A program made the translations under genes and the position numbers. This document shows positions 43,821 to 52,370 of a DNA stretch of 64,000 bases, piece after piece. Under the pieces are notes generated by a model. It was not told the DNA's origin and did no database searches. It saw only the letters and a program-made list of their open reading frames with translations. Source of the DNA: Bifidobacterium sp. ESL0732 (lineage in GTDB: Bacteria; Actinomycetota; Actinomycetes; Actinomycetales; Bifidobacteriaceae); NCBI RefSeq assembly GCF_029395535.1, contig NZ_CP113920.1, positions 806,001 through 870,000 of the forward strand. The letters run 5' to 3'. Position 1 is the first letter of the stretch, and every line of letters starts with the position of its first letter.

Positions 43821-44195
43821 ATGCCGATGGTGCAGATGAACATTCGTATCGATGCCGACTTGAAAGACGAAGTTGACGAGATACTGAAGCGTATTGGCAA
43901 GACTCCGAGTTCCGTGATCCGCGAGCTGTGGGACTTCATTCAAGATTCTGGAGAGATTCCCGATTTGAGCACGGCTGTTGAGAAAGAAGATCGGGAGCTC
44001 GAAAAACGCAAGAAGCTTCAGAAGATCGACAATATGAGCGGAATAGTTCCACGAACGTTGCAAGACATGGGACTTATCGGGCGTGGCGATGATCCGTTCA
44101 AGTCGATGTCCGCCAAAGAGCTGCATGATTATGCGGACGAACAGCGGTATGAGGATTATATTCGAGGAAGCGTGGCAGAAAGCGTGACAGTATGA
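43821..44195 (+). CDS. RelB/DinJ-like antitoxin
   Basis: 124 residues from ATG at 43821, with GGGAGA upstream. The first 45 residues are a ribbon-helix-helix domain of RelB/DinJ type (VQMNIRIDADLKDEVDEILKR, GKTPSSVIRELWDFI), which would bind its own operator. The middle is charged (EKEDRELEKRKKLQK). The C-terminal 35 residues, GRGDDPFKSMSAKELHDYADEQRYEDYIRG, probably wrap the toxin. The stop overlaps the toxin start by four bases. RelB/DinJ antitoxins usually neutralise RelE/YafQ toxins, whereas here the partner is a PIN protein. It is longer than usual for the family (about 85-95). Confidence 0.8.
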   Translation: MPMVQMNIRIDADLKDEVDEILKRIGKTPSSVIRELWDFIQDSGEIPDLSTAVEKEDRELEKRKKLQKIDNMSGIVPRTLQDMGLIGRGDDPFKSMSAKELHDYADEQRYEDYIRGSVAESVTV

Positions 44196-44689
44196 TGAGG
44201 GAAACCAAACGCAATATTGTATTTGACACCACTATTCTTATCGATATCGTCATGCATCGTTCGTTGCGGGAGTCTACAGCGTTGAAGCTCATGGACGCAT
44301 GCGCCGATTCGAATTTGAATCCCATGTGCGTGTCATTGTCGTTGAAAGATGTCGATTACGTTGTGAAAGTCAATACCAAACGGGATTTTAAGGACGCCAT
44401 GGCTGGTGTTGAGCGGGCTACCGTGCAGCAGCTTGTCGCCCAGATTGGTTGGAACAGTGTGAAATCAATCATGGAGGTTTGTGAAGTCGCCGCTGTCGAC
44501 GGTGAGGTTTGCAAAAATGCACTGAAATTGCGTTCTGCGCATCCTGATTACGAGGACGACCTCATTGTCGCCGCGTCGCGCCAGGCCGATGCCGATATGG
44601 TGGTGACGGGCGATCAGGATTTGATCAAGCATTTTCCGGATCTGTGCGTCAGCGTCGAGGACGCGCTGAAGCAGATTGAAGAAGGCTGA
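44192..44689 (+). CDS. PIN-domain toxin (VapC-like)
   Basis: 165 residues of PIN fold, a Mg-dependent ribonuclease in VapC-type toxins that cut tRNA or rRNA. The first acidic residue is in RNIVFDTTILIDI. The central Glu/Asp positions are in HPDYEDDLIVAASRQADADMVVTGDQDLIKHF, which contains the conserved D-D and the final D of T-G-D-x-D. The start ATG ATG overlaps the antitoxin stop (ATGA), the usual coupling. It has a Met-Met start and no other partner nearby. Whether the toxin is active cannot be told from sequence, but the active-site residues are intact. Confidence 0.83.
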   Translation: MMRETKRNIVFDTTILIDIVMHRSLRESTALKLMDACADSNLNPMCVSLSLKDVDYVVKVNTKRDFKDAMAGVERATVQQLVAQIGWNSVKSIMEVCEVAAVDGEVCKNALKLRSAHPDYEDDLIVAASRQADADMVVTGDQDLIKHFPDLCVSVEDALKQIEEG

Positions 44690-44804
44690 ACATCTGAGGC
44701 TCGAGTTGAGTGGGTTCGCGCTTGGCGATTGTGCGGCGCAATCTTTGTAGAGTTGGTTTTGGAATTCGAAAAACATTCGGATTCAAGTAGCGGCAGGAGT
44801 CGAT

Positions 44805-45428
44805 ATGGCAGGTAAGGCATTGATCATTGTGGACGTGCAGCCCACGTTCTGCGAAGGCGGGGAACTCGGGGTCGAAGGCGGCGCGTCTGTGGCCGAGCGC
44901 ATCGCCGAGTACGTGAAAGCGCAAGGCGACAAGTACGCTTATATCGCCACTACGCAGGACTGGCATATCGAGCCGGGTTCGCATTTCTCCGACCATCCAG
45001 ATTTTGTGGATTCATGGCCGAAGCATGGCGTTGCGGGCACGCCGAATGCCGAGCTGATGCCGCAGATCGCCGCGCTCGGCGTCGAGCATCATTTCAAGAA
45101 GGGGCAATACGCCTCGGCATATTCGGGTTTCGAAGGTATCGAAGACAACACCGACCGTGTGCAGACGCGTGCCGAGTTTGCCACGATGCAGAAGGACGGC
45201 AAGACGCTGGCCCAGGGGTTGAAGGACGCTGGTGTTGACCATGTCGATGTGGTCGGTCTGGCTGAGTCGCACTGTGTCAAGGAGACCGCGCTCGATGCCA
45301 AGAAGCTAGGCTATAGTGTCACGGTGTTTGAGGACATGACCGAACCGGTGAGCGAGGACCAAGGTGCGAGTGCTCGCAAGGCGATGAGTCAGGCGGGAGT
45401 TGAGCTGAAAGACGGGATTGCCGGCTGA
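44805..45428 (+). CDS. pncA: Nicotinamidase / isochorismatase-family hydrolase
   Basis: 207 residues that would convert nicotinamide to nicotinate for NAD salvage. The catalytic Asp is in ALIIVDVQPTFCEGG, the metal ligands in TTQDWHIEPGSHFSDHPDF, the Lys in HHFKKGQYASAYSGFEG and the nucleophilic Cys in GLAESHCVKETALDAKKLGY. The usual pre-Cys sequence in PncA is TDYCV; here it is ESHCV, seen in actinobacterial members. ATG at 44805 follows GGCAGGAGTCGAT. It lies between the toxin-antitoxin pair and recQ, with separate ribosome sites. The nicotinamide assignment is likely but a related amide cannot be excluded. Confidence 0.88.
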   Translation: MAGKALIIVDVQPTFCEGGELGVEGGASVAERIAEYVKAQGDKYAYIATTQDWHIEPGSHFSDHPDFVDSWPKHGVAGTPNAELMPQIAALGVEHHFKKGQYASAYSGFEGIEDNTDRVQTRAEFATMQKDGKTLAQGLKDAGVDHVDVVGLAESHCVKETALDAKKLGYSVTVFEDMTEPVSEDQGASARKAMSQAGVELKDGIAG

Positions 45429-45479
45429 TTGCCTTGTGTTGGAAGTAACGACGAATAGAAAGACGATGGATTGGTTGGT

Positions 45480-47636
45480 ATGACCGAGGACGACTACCCG
45501 GCTGAGGACGGGCGCTTTGCCCCTGCTGGTGACGAAACGCAGTGGCGGATGCAAGAGGCGGATCCGTCCGAGGAGGACGAGGCATGGGCCCTGCATCTTC
45601 AGGATATGCAAGGGGATGCTGCGGGTACGGCTGAGGCCAGACCAACTGCGGATAGTCGCAAATTCGACCAAGGCGATGCGCTCGCGGCGCTGAAGCGTTA
45701 TTTCGGTTACGATTCGTTCCGTGAAGGGCAGGAAGATCTGGTCGATGCCATCCTCGCCGGACACGACGTGCTGGGAGTCATGCCGACCGGCGCCGGCAAA
45801 TCCATCTGCTACCAGGTGCCGGCCACGATGTTGCCGGGGCTCACCATCGTCATTTCGCCATTGATCTCGTTGATGCGCGATCAGGTGGATGCCTTGAACG
45901 ATGCGGGCATCAAGGCCGCGTTCATCAACACCACTCAGGAAAGCGATGAGCAATCCATGGTCTTCGCTCAAGCTCGGAAAGGCGATGTGAAAATGCTCTA
46001 TGTCGCTCCCGAACGCTTGGAAACCGAGCGGTTTCGTATCTTCGCCTCGCAGGTCAGGATTTCGCTGATTACGGTCGATGAGGCGCACTGTGTCTCGCAA
46101 TGGGGACAGGATTTCCGCTCGTCGTATTTGGGTATCGGCGAGTTCATCGACAGCTTGCCGGTGCGACCGACCGTTGCGGCGTTCACGGCGACCGCGACCG
46201 AAAAAGTGCGCCGCGATATCGTTCGCTTATTGCGGCTTAAAAATCCCAAGGTTACGGTGACCGGCTTTGACCGGCCGAACTTGTATTTCGACATCATCAA
46301 CATGCCGACCAAACGCAAGAACGTGTGGATTGCGGATTACGCGGCCAACCATCCCGACGAATCCGGCATCGTCTACTGCGCCACGCGAAAGGAGACCGAG
46401 TCGCTCGCCGAGGAGCTGAACCGGCACGGTATCGGCGCCGCAGCCTATCACGGCGGCATGTCAGCTGAAGCTCGCGACAAGGCGCAGCGTGATTTCGTCA
46501 CCGACAAGGTGCCGGTGGTCGTGGCCACCAATGCCTTCGGCATGGGCATCGACAAGTCGAACGTCCGTTACGTTATCCATCACAATATGCCGGAAAGTAT
46601 CGAGGCCTACTATCAGGAGGCCGGTCGAGCAGGACGAGACGGTGAACCTGGACGTTGCACGCTGCTATGGAATGAATCGGACATCGTCACCCGCCGCAGG
46701 CTTCTGGACATGGATTCGGACAACGAGCGCATGAGCGAGGAGGAGCAGGCAATCGTTCGCCAGAACCATCGTCGTCTTCTGAACGCGATGATCGGCTACT
46801 GCCGGACCACCGAGTGTCTGCATCGCTACATCGTCCGTTATTTCGCCGATCCGAACAATGTGAATGCCGCCGGAGACGTCAACGGAAACGACGAATCCGA
46901 GTCGGGCGCGAATGGGGCAGCCGATTCGGCGCCGGACAAATGCGGCAATTGCGCGAACTGCGAAAGCACGTTCGAGACCATCGATGTCTCGTCTGTGGCC
47001 CGTGCCGTCAGCCGTTGCGTCCACGACTTGAACCAGAGTTTCGGCATGGGCAAGATCGTCTCGGTACTTCGGGGGTCGAAGGCGCAGGATCTCATCAGCC
47101 GACGCCTGGACCAGGTGCCAAGTTATGGGGCGTTGCACGAAGTCCCGGACGCTCGGATTCGTGACGTCATCAACCAGATGGCGACCGACGGCTACCTATT
47201 CATCTCTGAAGGCAGGCTGCCAATTGTACGGTTCGGAGCGCGGGCCGGTGAGACTGTCAGCCCTGATTTCCACTATGAGATCAAGCGGATCGCGCGCAAG
47301 AAGTCGATGGCGGTTTCCTCGGGTAGGGCATTTGGCTCCTACGATGCCGATGCCGCCAATAGCGCGGGCGCGTCTGGCTCGGCTTCTGGATCGTTCGGTG
47401 ACTATGAGCCGAGCGAGGAGGATGAGGCGTTGTTCCAGAAATTCCGCGAGCTGCGCCACACCATCGCTCAGGAAATCGGCAAGCCGCCCTATATCGTCTT
47501 CTCCGACAAAACTTTGCGCGACATGGCCCGTATCAAGCCGGTCACCGATGCCCAGTTTCTTGCAGTCAATGGCGTGGGCGAAAACAAGCTGCATCTCTAC
47601 GGCCCTCGTTTTATGGACGTGGTGCGCTCTAACTGA
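45480..47636 (+). CDS. recQ: ATP-dependent DNA helicase RecQ
   Basis: 718 residues from ATG at 45480. A 3'-5' helicase of recombination and fork repair. Walker A MPTGAGKS has its Lys at 107; DEAH is at 200-203 in VDEAHCVSQWGQDFR; motif VI is QEAGRAGRDGEPGRC. The RecQ-C-terminal zinc ligands are in CRTTECLHRYIVRYF and CGNCANC, interrupted by a Gly/Asn/Ser/Ala-rich spacer. A winged-helix region and a C-terminal HRDC domain (FSDKTLRDMARIKPVTDAQFL) follow. An acidic 60-residue N-terminal extension precedes the helicase core. The HRDC is preceded by a Ser/Ala/Gly linker. Confidence 0.95.
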   Translation: MTEDDYPAEDGRFAPAGDETQWRMQEADPSEEDEAWALHLQDMQGDAAGTAEARPTADSRKFDQGDALAALKRYFGYDSFREGQEDLVDAILAGHDVLGVMPTGAGKSICYQVPATMLPGLTIVISPLISLMRDQVDALNDAGIKAAFINTTQESDEQSMVFAQARKGDVKMLYVAPERLETERFRIFASQVRISLITVDEAHCVSQWGQDFRSSYLGIGEFIDSLPVRPTVAAFTATATEKVRRDIVRLLRLKNPKVTVTGFDRPNLYFDIINMPTKRKNVWIADYAANHPDESGIVYCATRKETESLAEELNRHGIGAAAYHGGMSAEARDKAQRDFVTDKVPVVVATNAFGMGIDKSNVRYVIHHNMPESIEAYYQEAGRAGRDGEPGRCTLLWNESDIVTRRRLLDMDSDNERMSEEEQAIVRQNHRRLLNAMIGYCRTTECLHRYIVRYFADPNNVNAAGDVNGNDESESGANGAADSAPDKCGNCANCESTFETIDVSSVARAVSRCVHDLNQSFGMGKIVSVLRGSKAQDLISRRLDQVPSYGALHEVPDARIRDVINQMATDGYLFISEGRLPIVRFGARAGETVSPDFHYEIKRIARKKSMAVSSGRAFGSYDADAANSAGASGSASGSFGDYEPSEEDEALFQKFRELRHTIAQEIGKPPYIVFSDKTLRDMARIKPVTDAQFLAVNGVGENKLHLYGPRFMDVVRSN

Positions 47637-47779
47637 AATTATCAAGGTCAGGCTGCCCAAGGCTCGCGATATGGTGGACGCCAGATTTAGTGTATAGCAG
47701 TGTCCACTGGATATAGGCCCCAGCGTTTTATGAAAAGCGCCGCAAGCAAACCCGCGGTGGACGGAGTAGGAGTTCGGTT

Positions 47780-49060
47780 TTGAGCGAGCCACGATTGCAG
47801 GAAGAGCCACGTGAAGGCGTCCCTGAGGTGACCGATACGCTCGACGGATTCCGCGAGGCCTGCGAAAGGTTGGCAGCAGGAAATGGTTCACTTGCCGCCG
47901 ATGCCGAACGAGCTTCCGGTTATCGTTACGGCCACGAGGATTGGCTGGTGCAGTTCAAGCGCACCGGTTCCGGCATCGTCCTTTTCGACCCCATAGCATT
48001 GAACAAAGCTGGCGCAGATTGGAACGAATTCAACCGCGCCATCGGCGATGCCACGTGGATTATCCACGATTCACTGCAAGATCTGCCGGGCTTCACCGAT
48101 TTGGGTATGAAAGTCCGAAATCTTTTCGATACCGAAATCGCCGCAAGACTGCTGGGACTCAAGCGTTTCGGTCTGGCCGCGGTAACCGAACACTACCTTG
48201 GTATTACATTGGCCAAGGAGCATTCCGCAGCCGATTGGTCGTATCGTCCGCTGCCGCGGGATTGGCGCAATTATGCGGCTCTCGATGTCGAGCTATTGAT
48301 CGAACTCGAAGCGAAAATGCGCGCCGACCTCAAAAAAGCCGGTAAATTGGAATGGGCCAACGAAGAATTCAGCCATGCGCTCGCCGAAGGCACAGGCCCG
48401 CAAACGCCCCATCCGGTGCCGTGGATGCGCATTTCCCATTTCACTTCGCTCGGCCATGACAGACGCGGCCAGGCCGTCGCCAAGGCGTTGTGGGAAAAGC
48501 GCGACCAACTCGCCCGCGAACACGATATTGCCCCGACGCTGCTTCTAAGCGATGCCGCCATCATTGAGGCCGCTCAGAAGAAGCCGCACAATGCCCGTCA
48601 GTTCCGTGCTATCCGTAGCTTGAACGAGCGCGTGCGTATTCACATGGGCAATGAGCAGGACAAGATGTTCGAGCGTTACGCTCCCATCCAACGTTCCATC
48701 AAGCCCAGTGTGTGGAAAGATACCATCCAGCAGGCCTTGAAATTGAAGCCGAAAGACTGGCCGGAACCCCCGACTCCGCCGCAAGAAGCCCGTGCCAATG
48801 CCCCGCGTTCGATGAAATACTGGTCCGTCCATCACCCGGACCGCTTCGCCCGCCTAAAGAAAGTGCGTGCTGTCATCGCTCAGATTGCCGATGACACGAG
48901 GACGCCGCCCGACGTGGTCATCAAGCCGCAGATCATCCGCAACCTTTGCTGGCAGGATAATGCGGCAGAGCTTGATATCCCCGAATTTCTGCGCAAGCAA
49001 GGGGCACGAAAATGGCAGGTTGCTCTTATCGCAGAGTCCGTAAGTCGCGTTATCATATGA
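47780..49060 (+). CDS. rnd: Ribonuclease D
   Basis: 426 residues from a TTG at 47780, preceded by GGAGTAGGAG. A 3'-5' exoribonuclease of the DEDDy class that trims tRNA and small RNA ends. Exo I is SLAADAERASGYRYGHED, exo II IIHDSLQDLPGF, and exo III has the Tyr and Asp in NYAALDVELLIELEAKM. The rest contains an HRDC domain (IAPTLLLSDAAIIEAAQ) and a C-terminal helical region. The N-terminal 25 residues are a charged extension. It lies 49 bases before tig, probably without cotranscription control by a terminator between. Confidence 0.93.
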   Translation: MSEPRLQEEPREGVPEVTDTLDGFREACERLAAGNGSLAADAERASGYRYGHEDWLVQFKRTGSGIVLFDPIALNKAGADWNEFNRAIGDATWIIHDSLQDLPGFTDLGMKVRNLFDTEIAARLLGLKRFGLAAVTEHYLGITLAKEHSAADWSYRPLPRDWRNYAALDVELLIELEAKMRADLKKAGKLEWANEEFSHALAEGTGPQTPHPVPWMRISHFTSLGHDRRGQAVAKALWEKRDQLAREHDIAPTLLLSDAAIIEAAQKKPHNARQFRAIRSLNERVRIHMGNEQDKMFERYAPIQRSIKPSVWKDTIQQALKLKPKDWPEPPTPPQEARANAPRSMKYWSVHHPDRFARLKKVRAVIAQIADDTRTPPDVVIKPQIIRNLCWQDNAAELDIPEFLRKQGARKWQVALIAESVSRVII

Positions 49061-49109
49061 GGGTTGCCTAAAGGCAGAAGTAGTAGGAATTATCGTCAGG
49101 AGCACTAGC

Positions 49110-50501
49110 GTGAAAATCAGCGTGAGGAATCTCGAGCCCACCAAGGTGAAGCTCACCGTCACCGTCGACCCGGAAGAGTTCGACCCGTATCTTGATCAGG
49201 CCCGCAAGGAGATCGCCAAGCAGATTAGCGTCCCGGGCTTCCGCAAGGGCCACGTGCCCGGAAAGATCATCGACCAGCGCGTCGGCTTCGGTGCCGTCGC
49301 CGGTGAGGCCGTCAATGCCGCCGTCCCGGAGCTCTACTCCAAGGCTCTCGAGGAGAAGAAGATTCGCCCGATGGCTCAGCCCGAGCTCGATGTCAAGGAA
49401 CTGCCGACCAGCGAGAAGGACGACACCAAGGTGAAGTTCATCGCCACCGTCGAGCGCCGCCCCGAAATCGAGCTTCCGAAGCTCGACGGCATGACCCTTG
49501 AGGTTGCAAAGACCGAGGTCACCGATGAGGACGTTGACAAGCGTCTTGACAACCTTCGTCAGCGTTTCGGTACCCTCGTGGGCGTCGATCGTCCCGCCAA
49601 GAAGGGCGATTTCGCCAACATTGACCTCGACGCACAGATTGACGGCGAGTCCGTCGATTCCCAGGAAGGCGTGAGCTACGAGCTCGGCAGTGGCAAGCTG
49701 CTCGACGGCATCGACGAAGCGCTTGACGGCCTGTCCGCAGGCGAAGAGACCACCTTCGAAGGCACGCTCGAAAGCGGCGACCACGAAGGCGAGAAGGCCC
49801 AGATCAAGGTCAAGGTCAATTCCGTAAAGGCCGAAGAGCTGCCGAAGCTTGACGACGACTTTGCTCAGGAAGCCTCCGAGTTCGACACTTTGGACGAGCT
49901 TAAGGCCGACATTCGCAAGCAGTGTGAGCGTGACAGTGAAGGTCGTCAGGCCAACGAAGCCCGTGACGCGTTCCTCGACGCCCTGAAGAAGGACGTGGAG
50001 ATTCCGCTGCCCGAAGGCGTTCGCAAGGACATGGTCGAAGAGCGTTTGAAGCAGGTCACCGCCGACCCAGAGAAGGCCACCGACGAGCAGAAGAAGGAAG
50101 CCGAAGAGGCCGCCGACAAGGAACTTCAGGACCAGATTGTGCTCGACACCTTGGCTGAGCAGCTCGACGTCAAGGTCTCCCAGGCCGATGTCACCAACTT
50201 CCTTGCCTCCATCGCCCAGCAGTACGGCATGGATCCGAGCGCTTTCATCAACGCCATCGTCCAGAACGGCCAGCTTGGCTCCGCCGTTCAGGAAGTCGGT
50301 CGTTCCAAGGGTCTGCTTGCCGGCATGCGCGCCGTCAAGTTCACCTGCGACGGCAAGGATCTTGACCTGACCCCGTTCCTCGGTGAGGATGAAGCCGTTG
50401 ACGAGGCCGTCGAAGATGCCGAAGAGAACGAAAGCGTCGAGGCCGCGTCCGCCGCTGCCGCCGTCGCTGACGAACTTAGCGATCAAGACAAGGCTGAGTG
50501 A
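49110..50501 (+). CDS. tig: Trigger factor
   Basis: Ribosome-bound chaperone and peptidyl-prolyl isomerase that meets nascent chains at the exit tunnel. 463 residues from a GTG at 49110, with CAGGAG upstream. The ribosome-binding signature is ISVPGFRKGHVPGKII. The FKBP-like domain covers about residues 160-245 and the C-terminal arm is helical and acidic. The tail ends in an Ala/Glu/Asp-rich stretch typical of actinobacterial Tig. A strong terminator follows, then array C. In many bacteria tig sits directly before clpP; here a ClC-type gene and the array intervene. Confidence 0.96.
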   Translation: MKISVRNLEPTKVKLTVTVDPEEFDPYLDQARKEIAKQISVPGFRKGHVPGKIIDQRVGFGAVAGEAVNAAVPELYSKALEEKKIRPMAQPELDVKELPTSEKDDTKVKFIATVERRPEIELPKLDGMTLEVAKTEVTDEDVDKRLDNLRQRFGTLVGVDRPAKKGDFANIDLDAQIDGESVDSQEGVSYELGSGKLLDGIDEALDGLSAGEETTFEGTLESGDHEGEKAQIKVKVNSVKAEELPKLDDDFAQEASEFDTLDELKADIRKQCERDSEGRQANEARDAFLDALKKDVEIPLPEGVRKDMVEERLKQVTADPEKATDEQKKEAEEAADKELQDQIVLDTLAEQLDVKVSQADVTNFLASIAQQYGMDPSAFINAIVQNGQLGSAVQEVGRSKGLLAGMRAVKFTCDGKDLDLTPFLGEDEAVDEAVEDAEENESVEAASAAAAVADELSDQDKAE

Positions 50502-50535
50502 AATCGCGGTAGCGATTAATCTCCAAAAAGACTCT

Positions 50536-50571
50536 AAAGGGAGTTCGGGTTTTGTCCCGGCTCCCTTTTTC
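50536..50571 (+). terminator. Intrinsic terminator after tig
   Basis: AAAGGGAG (50536-50543) pairs with CTCCCTTT (50561-50568), with an inner CGGG/CCCG pairing, followed by TTTTTC. Confidence 0.9.
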
Positions 50572-50626
50572 ATCGTTCAACAGTGATGCAACGTTTAAAT
50601 AACGGCCAATGTTGCTTTTATGTGCT

Positions 50627-50766
50627 TCTTGGCGCGCCAAGATGGCTTTTTTCCTAAGAATTGTGATTAAAGTGACGATTTTTGGGGTTCTTGGTGCGCA
50701 AAGAGCCCCAAAAATGGAAGAATTCGGCTCCAATCTGCTTTTTTCTGCCATCTTGGTGCGCCAAGA
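50627..50766. repeat. Three tandem 62-bp palindromic units (array C)
   Basis: The palindrome TCTTGGCGCGCCAAGA and close variants occur at 50627-50642, 50689-50704 and 50751-50766, each exactly 62 bp from the last. GAATT also recurs in register at position 32 of each unit. The outermost copies lie in 22-23-bp arms (about 50624-50646 and 50747-50769) that are near-perfect reverse complements, and a nested hairpin (50679-50692 with 50701-50714) surrounds the centre copy. Unit 2 contains AATCTGCTTTTTT, echoing arrays A and B. The 470-base gap (50502-50972) otherwise holds the tig terminator and no gene. Confidence 0.9.
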
Positions 50767-50972
50767 AGCGGCCATAATGATGAATTGGGCTGGGAACGAA
50801 TTTCGATGATGCGATTTGTGGAGGTACGAGGCGCTGTCTCGAATGGAATAGGATTGATTTTCGATAGAGATAATCTCAACCGACCATATTCGAGATGCTA
50901 ATGTGTTCATTTTCTCCGCCGCGATTATATTGGTTTCAGATATCAAAGTCGTAGGCGCCACAACGTGCCCAT

Positions 50973-52319
50973 ATGGATTGTTACGGAAAGTCAGAAGTAC
51001 TGGTGGAACAAAAGAACGGTAACGACAGCGGATTGAAGCGATTGGGCGTGATTGCTGCCGTGATATTCCTGCTCGGCGCCGTCGTCGGCGTGAGCTCCGG
51101 GTTGCTCGGTCTGATGCTGAGCGGTGTCGAACGACTGATGCTGGGGTATGTCGAGAATCCGCAGGACCCGAGCCCCTATCAGGTGGCGGCATGGCGACGT
51201 ATCGCTTCGATTGTCGGCGGGTCGATTTTTGCGGCAGTTGTCTGGTGGCTGTTGCGAACCAAGACCACCAAGGTGCCGTCGGTCAAGAAGGCTGTGGCGG
51301 GTGAGCGCATGCCGGTTTGGCAGACCACGGTGCACGTGCTGCTTCAGATTTTCATCGTCGGCGCAGGCTCGTCGGTTGGCCGTGAGGTCGCGCCGCGCGA
51401 GTTCGGGGCGATGCTCGGGCAGCGGTTCTCTGGTTTGGTCCATTTAGACGAGAGGGACCAGAAGATCGTCGTGGCCTGTGCCGCTGCAGCCGGACTGGCC
51501 GGAGTCTATGACGCTCCTCTTGCAGGCGCGTTCTTTGCCATTGAGATTCTTCTGGCCGATGTCAGTATCGAAACCGTAGGCATAGCTCTGGGCACTTCCG
51601 TGGTCTCCGCTTATGTCGCCTCGATGATTCGTGGGCGTGACACGTTCTATGGGATGGCCGCGATGGGCAAGGCCGTGGTACCGACGTGGAGCCTGTCCCT
51701 CTTTGCCGTACTTGCCGGAATAATCTGCGGCATGGCCGGGGCGATGTTCAGGAAAGGCTCGCAGTGGGCCGAGGGAAACAAACCCAAAGGTGCCGGCATT
51801 CTCTGGATGATGCCGTTGGCAGCCTTGGCGACGGGTGTCGTCGCGATATGGCTGCCGCAGATCATGGGCAATGGGCGTTCGGTGGCACAATACGCTTTTG
51901 CCTGCGTGGCAGGCAAGGCAGGCAGCCTGATACCGGTTCTACTGGCTCTGTTGGTTGCGAAAGCCGTATTGACACTGGGTACTATCCGTGCAGGCGCGTC
52001 GGGTGGCGTATTGCAACCTGGTATCTCCCTTGGCGCAACCCTTGGTGCGCTGCTCGGTTTTGCATGGGTATTGGTCAGTCCCCATGACACGATCACCGCG
52101 TGCGCTCTCGTGGGGGCCACCGCACTGTTGGCTGCTTCCCAGCAGGCGCCGCTGATGGCGATGTGTCTGGTGATGGAGCTGACCCGTGCGCCGATAGCGT
52201 TTTTCATACCAGTTGGCATCGGCGTCGTGGTTTCGGCCTTGGTTTCCAAGACTTTCCTAGATGCCCTGAAACGTCGGGTTTCCAGCGCTGAGCGCAAAAC
52301 CAGAAGAAGTGTCGTATAA
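50973..52319 (+). CDS. ClC-family chloride channel or antiporter
   Basis: 448 residues, with about ten to eleven hydrophobic segments. The ClC signature GREVAPREFGAML (family GREGP, with the gating Glu retained) follows GAGSSV. The N-terminal half ends with YDAPLAGAFFAIEILL (family GAPLAGILFAIEE), and the later motif is GASGGVLQPGISLG (family GIFAP). A conserved G-S-G-I-P block is not clear. The retained Glu favours H+/anion exchange over a channel (family knowledge). ATG at 50973 has no good ribosome site; GTG at 51003 is an alternative. Its stop is 51 bases before clpP1. Confidence 0.88.
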   Translation: MDCYGKSEVLVEQKNGNDSGLKRLGVIAAVIFLLGAVVGVSSGLLGLMLSGVERLMLGYVENPQDPSPYQVAAWRRIASIVGGSIFAAVVWWLLRTKTTKVPSVKKAVAGERMPVWQTTVHVLLQIFIVGAGSSVGREVAPREFGAMLGQRFSGLVHLDERDQKIVVACAAAAGLAGVYDAPLAGAFFAIEILLADVSIETVGIALGTSVVSAYVASMIRGRDTFYGMAAMGKAVVPTWSLSLFAVLAGIICGMAGAMFRKGSQWAEGNKPKGAGILWMMPLAALATGVVAIWLPQIMGNGRSVAQYAFACVAGKAGSLIPVLLALLVAKAVLTLGTIRAGASGGVLQPGISLGATLGALLGFAWVLVSPHDTITACALVGATALLAASQQAPLMAMCLVMELTRAPIAFFIPVGIGVVVSALVSKTFLDALKRRVSSAERKTRRSVV

Positions 52320-52370
52320 GTGCGGGTAATATCGTTAACGGTAATAAAACGTGAATATCAAGGAGATACG

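Noticed and set aside
49068-50573. 501-codon frame antisense to tig
   Set aside because: A composition shadow of the high-G+C tig gene; no domain and no start signal.
50609-50809. 66-codon frame across array C
   Set aside because: The 62-bp period is not a multiple of three, so repeats fall in different frames; the non-coding explanation is better.
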